Positions 32,621 through 42,553 of a DNA stretch of 64,000 nucleotides are shown here, one piece after another. Source of the stretch: Lepus europaeus (Eukaryota; Chordata; Mammalia; Lagomorpha; Leporidae). A program made the position numbers and the translations under genes. The stretch is taken from NCBI RefSeq assembly GCF_033115175.1, contig NC_084850.1, forward strand, positions 105,569,939-105,633,938, read 5' to 3'. The notes beneath the pieces are model-generated. The model saw nothing but the letters and a program-made list of their open reading frames with translations. It had not been told where the DNA came from and searched no databases. Each line of letters begins with the position of its first letter. Position 1 is the first letter of the stretch.

Positions 32621-33480
32621 AAACCAAAACTCTTGAGACCAAGTGTTCTTTGAAATAAAAGTGTTTATTACATTATAGATGCTAGCCAGCAAAGAACTGG
32701 GTCCTGGGACAAGTTCTACAACTACAAGCAGATAGGCTAGGTAGCAGTTGGAAATATGTCTGGTGGACTCAAGAGCCAAAATCATTTTTATAATGAAAAT
32801 TTGGAGAAGGAAAGCATATATTATTTACATTATACTTACATTGGGCATAAACAAAGAGGGTTGAGGTAATGAGAAGCAGAGAAGGTTTTGGGATAGGAGG
32901 ACAGTCTATAAGGAAAAGTACTTACTGCTTCTGGATCAGTTAGTTAAAATCTGGAAAGTTCACATGTAAGCTGGAAGCAGTGATTCCTGGTGATCTGTAG
33001 CCTGGGGTTTTAAGTCAAGCTTTCAACATACATTCAAGAATGTAAAAAGTCATTTGTTAGTTTAGGCCCATAGCTTTAATAAAAAAGTTTTTTTTTTATT
33101 TTTAAAGATTTATTACAGAGAGAAGGAAAGATAAACATTTGCTGGTTCACTCCCCAAATGGCTGTAATGGCCAAGGCTGGGCCAGGCAGAAGCCAGGAGC
33201 TTGGAGCTTCATCTAGTTCTCCCACATGGGGAGCATGGGCCTAAGCACTTGGGCCATCCTCTGTTGCTTTCCCAGGCACATTAGCAGGGAGCTGGATCAG
33301 AAGTGGATCAGCTGGGACTCAAACTGGTGGTTATATGGGATGCCAGCATTGCAGGTGATGGCTTAACCTGCTGTACCATAATGCTGGTTCCAGGCACATA
33401 GCTTTTAAGTAATTAAATTGTCTTATGTCTTCCACCCTCTATCTGGTATGTAACATCTCAGAATTTTGCTTTTATCACTG
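32621..33480. other. Unassigned insert within the L2
   Basis: L2 order stops near 32,620 and resumes near 33,480. On the minus strand the left part reads AATAAACACTTTTATTTC followed by a short U5-like stretch, so a minus-strand LTR is possible. No family is recognised and no TSD is clear. Confidence 0.35.
33083..33392 (-). mobile_element. C-repeat SINE, type A
   Basis: 'tttaaagatttattacagagagaagg' to 'gtaccataatgctggttcc'. The flanks CCCATAGCTTT and GCACATAGCTTTT form a degenerate TSD. Confidence 0.88.
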
Positions 33481-33652
33481 AGCAGAAAGGGACATAGATA
33501 GATATTGGGAGGAGCCAGTTAGGAGGCTACAGCATTCCTCTAGTTGAAAAGTATCTTGGATGAAGGTTAAGGCGGTGGAAATGGAAACAGTCATCAAATT
33601 CCAGACCTAATTTTAAAGTAGAATTGACTTCTCAGTGAATTAGATAAGGAGT

Positions 33653-33701
33653 GTATGTACATGCATGTGTGTGTGTATGTGTGTGCATGCATGTGTGTGT
33701 T
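33653..33701. repeat. (TG)n microsatellite, interrupted
   Basis: TG run with TATG and CATG interruptions, within L2-derived sequence. Confidence 0.9.
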
Positions 33702-33863
33702 TCCAAGTATGTGACAGGTGGAGGGGATGTCCTTGAATAGGTGAGGAAAAGGAAGGAACCATGATTAACTCCTGGATATCTTCTAGGAACAACAGGATAA
33801 ATGAGGGAGTACCATTTCCTGGGAGGGGAAAGCTTGTTTTTTCCTTTTTATAAAATTAATAGT

Positions 33864-34198
33864 GGGGCCAGCGCTGTGGCGTAGTGGGTAAATCCTCCGC
33901 CTGCAGTGCTGGCATCCCATATGGGTGTCAGCTGCTCTACTTCCTATCCAGCTTTCTGCTATGACCTGGGAAAGCAGTGGAAGATGTCTCAAGCCTTTGG
34001 GCCCCTGCACCCACGTGGGAGACCTGGAAAAAGCTCCTGGCTCCTGGCTTCGGATTAGTGTAGCTCTGGCTGTTGCGGCCAAGTGGGGAGTGAACCAGCG
34101 GATGGAAGACCTCTCTCTCTCTCTCTCTCTCTCTCTGCTTCTCCTCCTCTCTCTGTGTAACTCTGACTTTCAAGTAAAATAAATAAATCTTAAAAAAA
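33864..34198 (+). mobile_element. C-repeat SINE, type A, well preserved
   Basis: Head 'ggggccagcgctgtggcgtag', body 'cccatatgggtgtcagctgctc', CT tract, then 'gtgtaactctgactttcaagtaaaataaataaatctt'. Confidence 0.94.
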
Positions 34199-34299
34199 AT
34201 AATATTATCTTTCATTGAAGTAGCCTTATAAAACCTATTATAGTCCTAGGTGAATATTGACTAAATGAATGAATATTCTTTATGATCAACTGTTACTTT

Positions 34300-35545
34300 T
34301 CTTATTGTCAATGTACTTGCCCCCTAGTAAGTCCATACCTTCAGAATTTTATTTTTTAATCTTATGAGACCCTGGAGACAACTTAACAAAATCCTCTAAC
34401 TCCCTGCAATTAAAGCTACAAACCATTGTCAGCATCTGTATGTCTTTTCCTCTTTCCGGTTACAGTAGAACCTGTGCTCTGGATCTTAATCTCCTGTGGT
34501 GTCATCATTTCTCACTTATATTCCTTTCCCTTACACTCTTCTCCTTCTACTCCCTTTTCCCTCTTACTTTCTATACAGCTTTTGTTTCTTTAACCCTCTT
34601 TTTTCTACAATCTCTTTACCATCAAAATGTACTTAGGTTTCTCCTGTTGAAAAGACAAAACAAGGATGAGCATTGTGGTACAGGCCTGTATACCATTTCA
34701 GAGTGCCTGGGTGCCTTCCAGTCCCAGCTACTTCAGATCCAGCTTCCTGCTAGTGCTCACTCTGGGAGGCTACACATGTACTTGAGTAAACCAAGTACTT
34801 GGGTCCCTGTTATACACGTGGGAGATCCGATTTGGGTTCTGGGCTCTGGGTTTCAGTCTGGTCCATCCCTGGCTGTTGCAGACATTTGAGGACTGAATCG
34901 GAATGGGAGATATTTTCTCTCTTTCACCTTTGAAATAAGTAGAAATAAATAAATACAATTGTTTAAAAAGACAAAACAAAGTGGGTTACATTTCTTTTGG
35001 TCCTATCCTGCTTTACCTCTTCTTACTCAATTCATTCTCATTTTCTTACTGTCTTACTCACTCTGATTCTCTTCTAACTCTCTTTCACAGCCAACTTGAG
35101 TGAGTTGTCTATACTCAGTGTTTCTCCAAATTCAATTTCCTTTCCTTAGCAATCTGTTTTCTGTCTTTACCACTGTGCTCAAGCTGACTTTGCCAGGTTT
35201 GTCACCGAGCGGCTGGTAGCTAATGTCATTAACATTTCTCAGTTGTCATTTTGTTTGGCTTTGCCAGCACTCAGTGTTTGCTTTCTCCTTGAAGCTCTCC
35301 TTTCTCTTTCCTTCCAGAATACCGCACTCAGATTTCTTTCTGCTTTTCTGGCATCAATCTCTTTGACTCTTTTTTCTACTTGTTTCTGGATGTTTATGGC
35401 CATCAGGATTCTGCTGTAGGTATCCTTTCTTTTCACTCCATGTCCTCTGGTTAGGTGAGCTCATTCTCTTACTTCTACACCATCCACAGAGAGAAGATAC
35501 CTAATTCAGAGCTCTTTCCTGAGCTCCAGATGATACATCTGACTA
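34300..35545 (+). mobile_element. L2 LINE, ORF2 region, plus strand
   Basis: 'ccacctgt'-like start to 'ctcctgtggtgtcatc', then after a SINE 'cagccaacttgagtgagttgtc', 'cttccagaataccgcactcag' and 'gagctctttcctgagctccagatg', which track the L2 reverse transcriptase coding region. Frames are broken throughout. The minus-strand frame at 35239-35436 is a shadow of this. Confidence 0.65.
34664..34965 (+). mobile_element. Old-type C-repeat SINE with perfect TSD
   Basis: 'ggatgagcattgtggtacagg', 'gagtgcctgggtgccttccagtcc', tail 'gaaataaataaatac'. Although diverged, it keeps a perfect 14-bp TSD, AAAAGACAAAACAA, at 34650-34663 and 34966-34979. It interrupts the L2. Confidence 0.9.
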
Positions 35546-35558
35546 CCACTAAGGTATA

Positions 35559-35677
35559 AAGGTTCTTCACAAAATTCGTGGAGAATGGAATTAAAAAGTT
35601 TATTTTGAAACACAAAATGTTGAAACCCATGCATAATTTTTAATATGCATTTCCATGGACTTTTTGAGAGCCCCAAT
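35559..35677. mobile_element. TA-flanked MITE, mariner-like
   Basis: 'ggttcttcacaaaattcgtggagaatgg' on the left mirrors 'catttccatggactttttgagagcc' on the right. The centre has 'aagtttattttgaaacac', as in the other copies. Confidence 0.65.
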
Positions 35678-35744
35678 CTCATTCATCACTTGTATATAGA
35701 CACCATAAATGCATTCAACAAATTTAAAATAAAATTTATCTTTC

Positions 35745-36250
35745 TTGTGTGGGTGACCTGCATATGCCACCCTAAAATATGAAGGATTGCTGAGCTGAAA
35801 GCAATTGAGAAGAAGCAGATATAGAAAAGCTCTCCACCCTCCTTCTATTTGCCTAAAAACAGGACATAGATTTGCAAAGAAAATGATATCCTGCCCCACC
35901 TTCTGCCAGGGAGAACAAAGGTTAACCACTGAAGATAACTTTGAACCTTATGATCTGGTGATGGTTCCAGAGGGCTCTACCTTAACAAGTTTTATTAACC
36001 AAGCTTTATCTTAAATTTATTTGCCTCCCTCGAGTTTCTGCCTCTAGAGTTTCAAAGTCCTTCTTTAAAGATTTACTGTTCTTTGTTGAAAATGCTGTAT
36101 AAGGCAGAATTCAAAGACACCTCTTTGAGAACTTACTCATTGCCTGGGTGTCTCCCAAGTATATATGAAATATGCATGTTAAAAAACTTTATTTTTTCTC
36201 TTGTTAATCTAACTTTTATAACAGGTTCATTCTAAGAACCAATGAGTATT
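35745..36250 (+). mobile_element. ERVL-type LTR, uninterrupted copy
   Basis: 'atgccaccctaaaatatgaagg', 'ttgctgagctgaaagcaattgagaagaag', 'cctgggtgtctcccaag', 'cttgttaatctaac' and 'aggttcattctaagaacc'. It is the best preserved of the three related LTRs here. No internal retroviral sequence lies beside it. Confidence 0.6.
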
Positions 36251-36328
36251 GATTATTTTTCTTTCCCCTACATGTGCAATTACTGCAGCTTCTTCTCCTC
36301 CATTATACTGATGAATGGCACCCTCATT

Positions 36329-36652
36329 TTTTTTTTTAAAGATTTATTTATTTACTTGAAAGACAGAGTTACAGAGAGGCAGAGGCAGAGAGAGATCTTC
36401 CATCTGCTGGTTCACTCCCCAAATGGCCGCAAATGGCTCATGTTGGACCTATCCAAAACCAGAAGCTTGGAGCTTCTTCCAGTTTTCCAGGTGGGTGCAG
36501 GGTCCCAAGCACTTGGGCCATCCTCCACTGCTTTCCCAGGCCATAAGCAGAGAGCTAGATCAGAAGTGGAGCAGCCAGGGTTCAAACCAGCACCCATATG
36601 GGATTCTGGCACTGCACGTGGTGGCTTTACCTGCTACGCCACAGTGCCGGCC
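36329..36652 (-). mobile_element. C-repeat SINE, type A
   Basis: 'gatttatttatttacttgaaagacagag' to 'cgccacagtgccggcccc'. It lies within L2-like sequence. Confidence 0.93.
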
Positions 36653-36654
36653 CC

Positions 36655-36960
36655 TGACATCCTCTTTTACCTGACTAAAACACCACTTCCTACAGGAGCC
36701 TTACCTGATTGCTTTTGCTAGTTTAGATCTCCTAGCCATGTACTCCCTTAATTCCTCTCCAATTTTAATATTTTTAAATATTTAATTTAAATATTTAATA
36801 TTTTACTACAATCATTTCATATATAGATCCAATACAATTTAAGATTCATGAGGGCAGAAACAGTTTCTATTTTGTTTGGTTTTATAACTCCAACAACTGG
36901 AGAGGGAGCTGACATAGTAGGTGCCCAATGAATATTTATTTAATGAATGAATGGAACATA
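36655..36960 (+). mobile_element. L2 LINE 3' end
   Basis: 'aggagccttacctgattgc', 'aagattcatgagggcagaaacag' and 'tagtaggtgcccaatgaatatttatt' are the L2 3' terminal part. Confidence 0.7.
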
Positions 36961-37383
36961 GCAGAACTATAAATAAACCAAGAATGATAGCTTGAGGGCT
37001 CTTTAATATGAATAAATTATATGGAATTTAATGAATAAAGCTTCTTTTAGGTGACTGAAGACAGGATTGGGGAAAAGGCATTGCCTTTCATTATGTATTG
37101 TTGGACATTGCATCAACACTCTTCTCATACTCATAGAGGAGGAAAAATGTCCAGCTCTGAAGTCAAGTGAATGATTTGTTGAATCACTGCCTACAAAGTA
37201 GTTCAGCATTATATAGATTACTGAAATTTCAGAGAAAACACATCATGCTGTTACTCGAATAAGCAATTCTGCTAATTGTTCTAGTCATTTATTCTATTTT
37301 CAAAACCTAGTATCATAATCAAAAGTACATTTGACATGCTTTCTGTGTTTAGAAACTTCTAAATTATTTAAGTCAATTTTTCT
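36961..37383. other. No gene seen; unassigned sequence
   Basis: About 420 bp without a recognised repeat or exon. Confidence 0.45.
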
Positions 37384-38061
37384 AAAAGATTTATTTATTT
37401 ATTTGGAAGGCAGAGTTACAGAGAGGCAGAGGCAGAGAGAAAGAGAGAGGTAAGGCCGCGCCGTGGCTCAATAGGATAATCCTCCGCCTTGCAGCGCCGG
37501 CACACCGGGTTCTAGTCCCGGTCGGGGCACCGGATTCTGTCCTGGTTGCCCCTCTTCCAGGCCAGCTCTCTGCTGTGGCCCGGGAGTGCAGTGGAGGATG
37601 GCCCAAGTCCTTGGGCCCTGCACTCATATGGGAGACCAGGAGAAGCACCTGGCTCCTGCCTTCGGATCAGTGCGGTGCACTGGTCGCAGCTCGCCGGCCG
37701 CAGCGGCCATTGGAGAGTGAACCAACAGCAAAAGGAAGACCTTTCTCTCTGTCTCTCTCTCACTGTCCACTCTGCCTGTCAAAAAAAAAAAAGAAAGAGA
37801 GAGGTCTTCCATCCACTGGTTCACTCCCCAAATGGCTGCAAGGGCCGGAGCTGCACGGATCTGAAGCCAGGAGCCAGGAGCTTCTTCCAGGTCTCCCATG
37901 TGGGTGCAGGGGCTCAAGGACTTAGGCCATCTTCTACTGCTTTTCCCAGGCCATAGCAGAGAGCTGGATCAGAAGTAGAGCAGCCAGGACTTGAACAGGC
38001 ACCCATATGGGATGCTGGCATCACAGTTGGTGGCTTTACCTGATATGCCACAACACTGGCC
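37384..38061 (-). mobile_element. C-repeat SINE, type A, split by a type B SINE
   Basis: The outer reversed element runs from 'aagatttatttatttatttggaagg' (37384-37451) and resumes at 37806 with 'cttccatccactggttcac', ending 'tgccacaacactggccc'. Confidence 0.92.
37452..37791 (+). mobile_element. C-repeat SINE, type B, nested, perfect TSD
   Basis: Head 'aaggccgcgccgtggctc' to an A-tail after CTGTC. The perfect 14-bp TSD AGAAAGAGAGAGGT at 37438-37451 and 37792-37805 is a duplicated piece of the host SINE's GA tract. It lies opposite in strand to its host. Confidence 0.96.
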
Positions 38062-38473
38062 CACATACTCCTAATAACTACTCATTTCATCTAGGACTAG
38101 ATGTTTTGGTACATCAGAGAGTGAGTTACTCACTTCTGTTAAAAATTCCCTGGAAAGCCTAATCACAAACACATCTTTCTTTAGATTTCATAATTCCCCA
38201 CCTTGCCAAATTGTGGCTTTAGTTGTTCCAAAAAATTCTGTTTTTGTCCTCTGAGAAGGTCTTGGTCACTGCCAAGTTTACTTCGTGGTGCTTTTAGGCA
38301 GGTGGAGAGAGTAAAACAAAGTTTATAGCCTGCATGATACTCCAAGAATATAATGCTTTCCACCAAACCTGCATGTGATCCCACTGGGATATAAGTCTAT
38401 AGTAAGAGTGATTATGCTTCATTTATCTTAATAGAGATAACTGATTTTAGAGTAATGATCTTTTACTATCAGT
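38062..38473. other. No gene seen; unassigned sequence
   Basis: About 410 bp, no recognised repeat or exon. Confidence 0.45.
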
Positions 38474-38935
38474 ATATTAGTTACCTATTGCTGCATTGCA
38501 AATTACACTAAAAGCATCTTAAAACAACAAACATTTATCATCTCCCAGTTTCAATGGATCAGGAATCTGAATGCAACTTATCTGGGTGCCTCCAGCTCAA
38601 GGTCAGGGTCTCTCACAAGGCTGCAATAAAGTTGTCAGTTAAGGCCATGGTCATCTCAAGGCTCTGCTGGGGGAGAAACTATTTCGGTGCTCACTCTTGT
38701 GCTTGTTGGACTGAGGGGCGGTGTTCCTTGCTAACAAATGAGGCCATTCTCAGTTCCCTGTCATTTAATTCTCCCCATAGAACAGTTCATAACATGGCAG
38801 CCAGATGCACCAGAACAAGCAAACAGAGAGAAAATAAGAGCCAGAGAAAATGTGAGGAATGTGGAAGACACAATCTTTTTGCTCTAATTTCTGAAATTCC
38901 ACATTGCTATTTTTCAATCCTATTAATTTTTGACA
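38474..38935 (-). mobile_element. MLT1 LTR (MaLR)
   Basis: The plus strand reads the reverse of an MLT1: 'attagttacctattgctgcat', 'cttaaaacaacaaacatttatcatctc', 'tctgggtgcctccagctcaa', 'ctcacaaggctgcaataaag', 'aacatggcagccag'. The 140-codon plus-strand frame at 38554-38976 is a by-product. Confidence 0.88.
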
Positions 38936-39024
38936 GCATAATAAATATATATTTGTATGTATGTGTATGTGTATAAATTATACACTGCATATATTTGTAA
39001 TATATTTTACATATGAGAGACATT

Positions 39025-39363
39025 TTCAACAACAGGAGTCACTGTGCACTTACTCCCCATGTAGGATCTCTGTCCTTAATGTGTTGTACTACATGAATTA
39101 ATGCTATAACTAGTACTCAAACAGTACTTTACACTTTGTGTTTCTGTGTGGGTGCAAACTGTTGAAATCTTTACTTAATATATACTAAATTGATCTTCTG
39201 TATATAAAGATAATTGAAAATGAATCTTGATGTGAATGGGATGGGAGAGGGAGCGGGAGATGGGAGGGTTGTGTGTGGGAGGGAAGTTATGGGGGTGAAA
39301 AGCCATTGTAATCCAAAAGCTGTACTTTGGAAATTTATATTTATTAAATAAAAGTTAAAAAAA
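39025..39363 (+). mobile_element. Rabbit-type L1, last ~340 bp
   Basis: From 'caacaacaggagtcactgtgc' to 'ttattaaataaaag' and A-tail; it matches 27,580-27,920. No clear TSD. Confidence 0.93.
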
Positions 39364-39450
39364 TTAAATGCTAAAGGTATAAAATAAATGGTATGAAGTA
39401 AGCTGTCCATGTGACCTTAAAGGATGCAATTAAGCAATCCTATTAATTTT

Positions 39451-39794
39451 TTTATTTTTTTTTATTTTTGACAGGCAGAGTGGACAGTGAGAGAGAGACA
39501 GAGAGAAAGGTCTTCTTTTTGCCTTTGGTTCACTCTCCAATGGCCGCCGCGGTAGCGCGCTGCGGCCGGCGCACCGCGCTGATCCGATGGCAGGAGCCAG
39601 GTGCTTCTCCTGGTCTCCCATGGGGTGCAGGGCCCAAGCACTTGGGCCATCCTCCACTGCACTCCCGGGCCACAGCAGAGAGCTGGCCTGGAAGAGGGGC
39701 AACCGGGACAGGATCGGTGCCCTGACCGGGACTAGAACCCGGTGTGCCGGCGCCGCAAGGTGGAGGATTAGCCTAGTGAGCCGCGGCGCCGGCC
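39451..39794 (-). mobile_element. C-repeat SINE, type B, first of a same-site pair
   Basis: Reversed type B with the GC-rich 'gcgcgctgcggccggcgc' block, ending 'gcggcgccggcc'. Left flank CAATCCTATTAATTTT at 39435-39450. Confidence 0.95.
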
Positions 39795-39808
39795 CCTATT
39801 AATTTTTT

Positions 39809-40141
39809 AAAAAATTTTTTTGACAGGCAGAGTGGACAGTGAGAGAGAGAGAGACAGAGAGAGAAAGGTCTTCTTTTACTGTTGGTTCACCCTCCAATGG
39901 CCGCTGTGGCCAGTGCACCACGCTGATCCGAAGCCAGGAGCCAGGTGCTTCTCCTGGTCTCCCATGCGGGTGCAGGGCCCAAGGACTTGGGCCATCCTCC
40001 ACTGCCCTCCCGGGCCACAGCAGAGAGCTGGCCTGGAAGAGGAGCAACCGGGACAGAATCCGGTGCCCCAACCGGGACTAGAACCCGGTGTGCCGGCGCC
40101 GCAGGCAGAGGATTAACCTATTGAGCCATGGTGCCGGCCAA
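39809..40141 (-). mobile_element. C-repeat SINE, type B, second of a same-site pair
   Basis: Reversed type B ending 'atggtgccggcca'. Left flank CCTATTAATTTTTT (39795-39808), right flank CAATCCTATTAATT (40142-40155): the same target for a third time. Confidence 0.95.
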
Positions 40142-40216
40142 CAATCCTATTAATTAAAAGCTTTTTGCTATCATGTTTTTGAGTTTTATTAAAAGAAAAA
40201 CTTTAGACCAATCACT

Positions 40217-40770
40217 TTATTTTTTATTTAATAAATGTGAATTTACAAAGTGCAACTTTTGCATTGTTGTGGCTTCCCCCCCAACCTCCCTCCCTCCCGC
40301 AGTCCTCCCATCTCCCACTTCCTCTCCCATCCCATTCTTCATCAAGATTCATTTTCAATTATCTTTATATACGGAAGATCAACTTAGTATATACTAAGCA
40401 AAGATTTCAACAGACTGCACCCACACAACCGCACAAGATATACAGTACTGTTCGACTAGTAGTGTTATCATTAACTCTCATAGTAAAACACATTAAGGAC
40501 AGAGATCCTACCTGGGGAGCATGTGCACAGTGACTCCTGTTGTTGATTTAATAATTGACACTCTTATTTATGACGTCAGTAATCACCCGAGGCTCTTGCC
40601 GTGAGCTGTCGAGACTATGGAAGCCCCTTGAGTTCACCAACTCTGAGCTTCTTTAGTCAAGGCCATATCACAGTGGAGGTTCCTTCCTCCTTTCAGAGAA
40701 AGGTGCCTCCTTCTTTGATGGCCCGTTCTTTCTGCTGGGGTCTTGTTCACCGAGATCTGTCATTCAGGTT
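40217..40770 (-). mobile_element. Rabbit-type L1 3' end
   Basis: The reversed tail 'ttattttttatttaataaatg', 'ccctcccgcagtcctcccat', 'ttcaattatctttatatac' and 'ggctcttgccgtgagctg' is the reverse complement of the L1 3' UTR at 27,400-27,910. Confidence 0.92.
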
Positions 40771-40804
40771 GTGATAAATTACTTTAGAAGTTTATTGGTG
40801 TGAA

Positions 40805-41150
40805 AGCCGGTGCCGTGGCTCACTAGGCTAATCCTCCGCCTGCGGCGCCAGCACCCTGTGTTCTAGTCCCAGTCAGGGCGCTGGATTTTGTCCCGGTTGC
40901 TCCTCTTCCAGTCCAGCTCTCTGCTGTGGCCTGGGAAGGCAGTGGAGGATGGCCCAGGTCGTTGGGCCCTGCACCCGCATGGGAGACCAGGAGGAAGCAC
41001 CTGGCTCCTGGCTCTGGATCGGCGCAGCATACCGGCTGTAATGCGCCAGCCGTAGTGGCTACTTGGGGGGTGAACCAATGGAAAAAGGAAGACCTTTCTT
41101 CTCTCTCTCTCTCTCTCACTGTCTAACTCTGCCTGTCAAAAAAAAAAAAA
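40805..41150 (+). mobile_element. C-repeat SINE, type B, with 19-bp TSD
   Basis: Head 'agccggtgccgtggctcac' to 'ctgtcaaaaaaaaa'. Flanks AGAAGTTTATTGGTGTGAA (40786-40804) and AGAAATTTATTGGTGTGAA (41151-41169) differ at one base. Confidence 0.96.
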
Positions 41151-41169
41151 AGAAATTTATTGGTGTGAA

Positions 41170-41254
41170 GAAACAATTCATGAATTCGACAGCATCCTGA
41201 ACCAATAAAGGTTCAGAAAGCCCTATCCAGCAATGTGGGTAGGCAATATTTATT
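41170..41254. other. Unassigned stretch with an AATAAA-loop hairpin
   Basis: Together with 40,771-40,804 this was one sequence before the SINE landed. On the minus strand it carries two polyadenylation-like signals (CCAATAAACTTC and TCAATAAATATT), as an LTR end would. At 41197-41216 CTGAACC and GGTTCAG form a perfect 7-bp stem around AATAAA. No family is recognised. Confidence 0.4.
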
Positions 41255-41265
41255 GAAAGAAAAAG

Positions 41266-42542
41266 TAGTTCAAGCAATAGTATTAAGTAGAACAAAAAAA
41301 ATACTAAAAGGGATAAAGTATTAAGTTGTTCATCAACAGTCAGGCCAGGGCTGATCAAGTCACTGTTTCTCATAGTGTCCATTTCACTTCAACAGGTTTC
41401 CTTTTTGGTGCTCAGTTATTTGTCGCCGATCAGGAAGAACATATAACATTTTCCCTTTGGGACTGGGTTATTTCCCTCAGCATGATATTTGTAGGTGTTT
41501 AAATTTAACTGAAAAGTGATCCCTGTTAATTATAAGAGTGGGAATAAGAGAGGGAGGAGATGTACAATTTGGGACATGCTCAATCGGACTTGCCCCAAAT
41601 GGTAGAGTTAGAAATGTGCCAGAGGATTCCAATTCAATCCTATCAAGATGGCATGTACCAATGCCATTTCACTAGTCCAAGTGATCAGTTTCAGTCCACA
41701 ATTGATCATAATGATAGGATTAGGAGTCAAAGGGATCACATAAACAAGAGTAGTGTCTGCTAATACTAACTGATAGAATTAAAACGGAGAGAGTGATCCA
41801 ACATGGGAAGCGGGATACACAGCAGACTCATAGAATGGCAGATGTCCTAAACAGCACTGTGGCCTCAGAATCAGCCCTTAAGGCATTCAGATCTGGCTGA
41901 AGAGCCCATGAGAGAGTATTGTAGGCATGGAAAGCCAAGACACTCTGGCAAAAAAAAAACAAAAAAACAAAAAAACACCTAAATGAAAGATTTCTGTGAG
42001 TGAGATCCCAGTGGAAAGAACGGGCCTCAAAGAAGGAGGTACCTTTCTCTGAAGCGAGGAGAGAACTTCCACTTTGACTATGACCTTGTCAAATAAGATT
42101 GGAGTTGGTGTACTCAAAAGGCTTCCATAGCCTTGGCAACTCATGACAAGAGCCTAGGGTGATTACTGACACCATAAACAAGAGTGTCGATTGTTAAATC
42201 AACAACAGGATTCACTGTGCACTTACTCCCCATGTAGGATCTCTGTCCTTAATGTGTTGTACAATGTGAATTAATGCTATAACTAGTACTCAAACAGTAC
42301 TTTACACTTTGTGTTTCTGTGTGAGTGCAAACTGTTGAAGTCTTTACTTAATATATACTAAATTGATCTGTATATAAAGATAATTGAAAATGAATCTTGA
42401 TGTGAATGGGATGGGAAAGGGAATGGGAGATGGGAGGACTGCAGGTGGGAGGGAAATTATGGGGGGAAAAAGCCACTGTAATCCAAAAGCTGTGCTTTGG
42501 AAATTTATAGTTATTTAATAAATGTTAAAAAATGAAAAAAAA
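41266..42542 (+). mobile_element. Rabbit-type L1 with 5' inversion
   Basis: 41266-41490 is the end of ORF2 and the start of the 3' UTR in reverse orientation; 41491-42542 continues the 3' UTR in direct orientation to the A-tail. Compared with the copy at 26,600-27,920 the two parts are adjacent in the element, with about 25 bp lost between them. One TSD pair, GAAAGAAAAAG (41255-41265 and 42543-42553), encloses both, so this is a single insertion. Confidence 0.92.
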
Positions 42543-42553
42543 GAAAGAAAAAG

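Larger units (their letters stand above)
30985..33840 (-). mobile_element. L2 LINE in pieces
   Basis: Reversed L2 order holds across several segments. 30985-31445 has 'aaatgcctgctatatgtgagg', 'gtccctgtcctcatatagtctatgttctag' and 'gagccagtgtttcaaaaag'. 32490-32620 has 'aaatcattgggaggttttcagtaggagag' and 'ctgctgtttggagaatgg'. 33480-33840 has 'gggaggagccagttaggaggct', 'ttaactcctggatatcttc' and 'tgagggagtaccatttcctgg'. Later insertions (an LTR, an unassigned block and SINEs) separate the pieces. No coding capacity remains. Confidence 0.7.

Noticed and set aside
35239..35436. Lys/Arg-rich 65-codon minus-strand frame as a small protein
   Set aside because: It is the antisense of an L2 coding fragment.
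31450..36250. Two LTRs as the ends of one provirus
   Set aside because: The sequence between them is L2, SINE and MITE, not gag, pol or env.
38554..38976. 140-codon frame as a gene
   Set aside because: It lies wholly within a reversed MLT1 LTR and runs into an AT-rich repeat.
41266..41490. Separate minus-strand L1 insertion
   Set aside because: It continues in register with the direct segment and shares one TSD pair with it, so a single twin-primed insertion is simpler.
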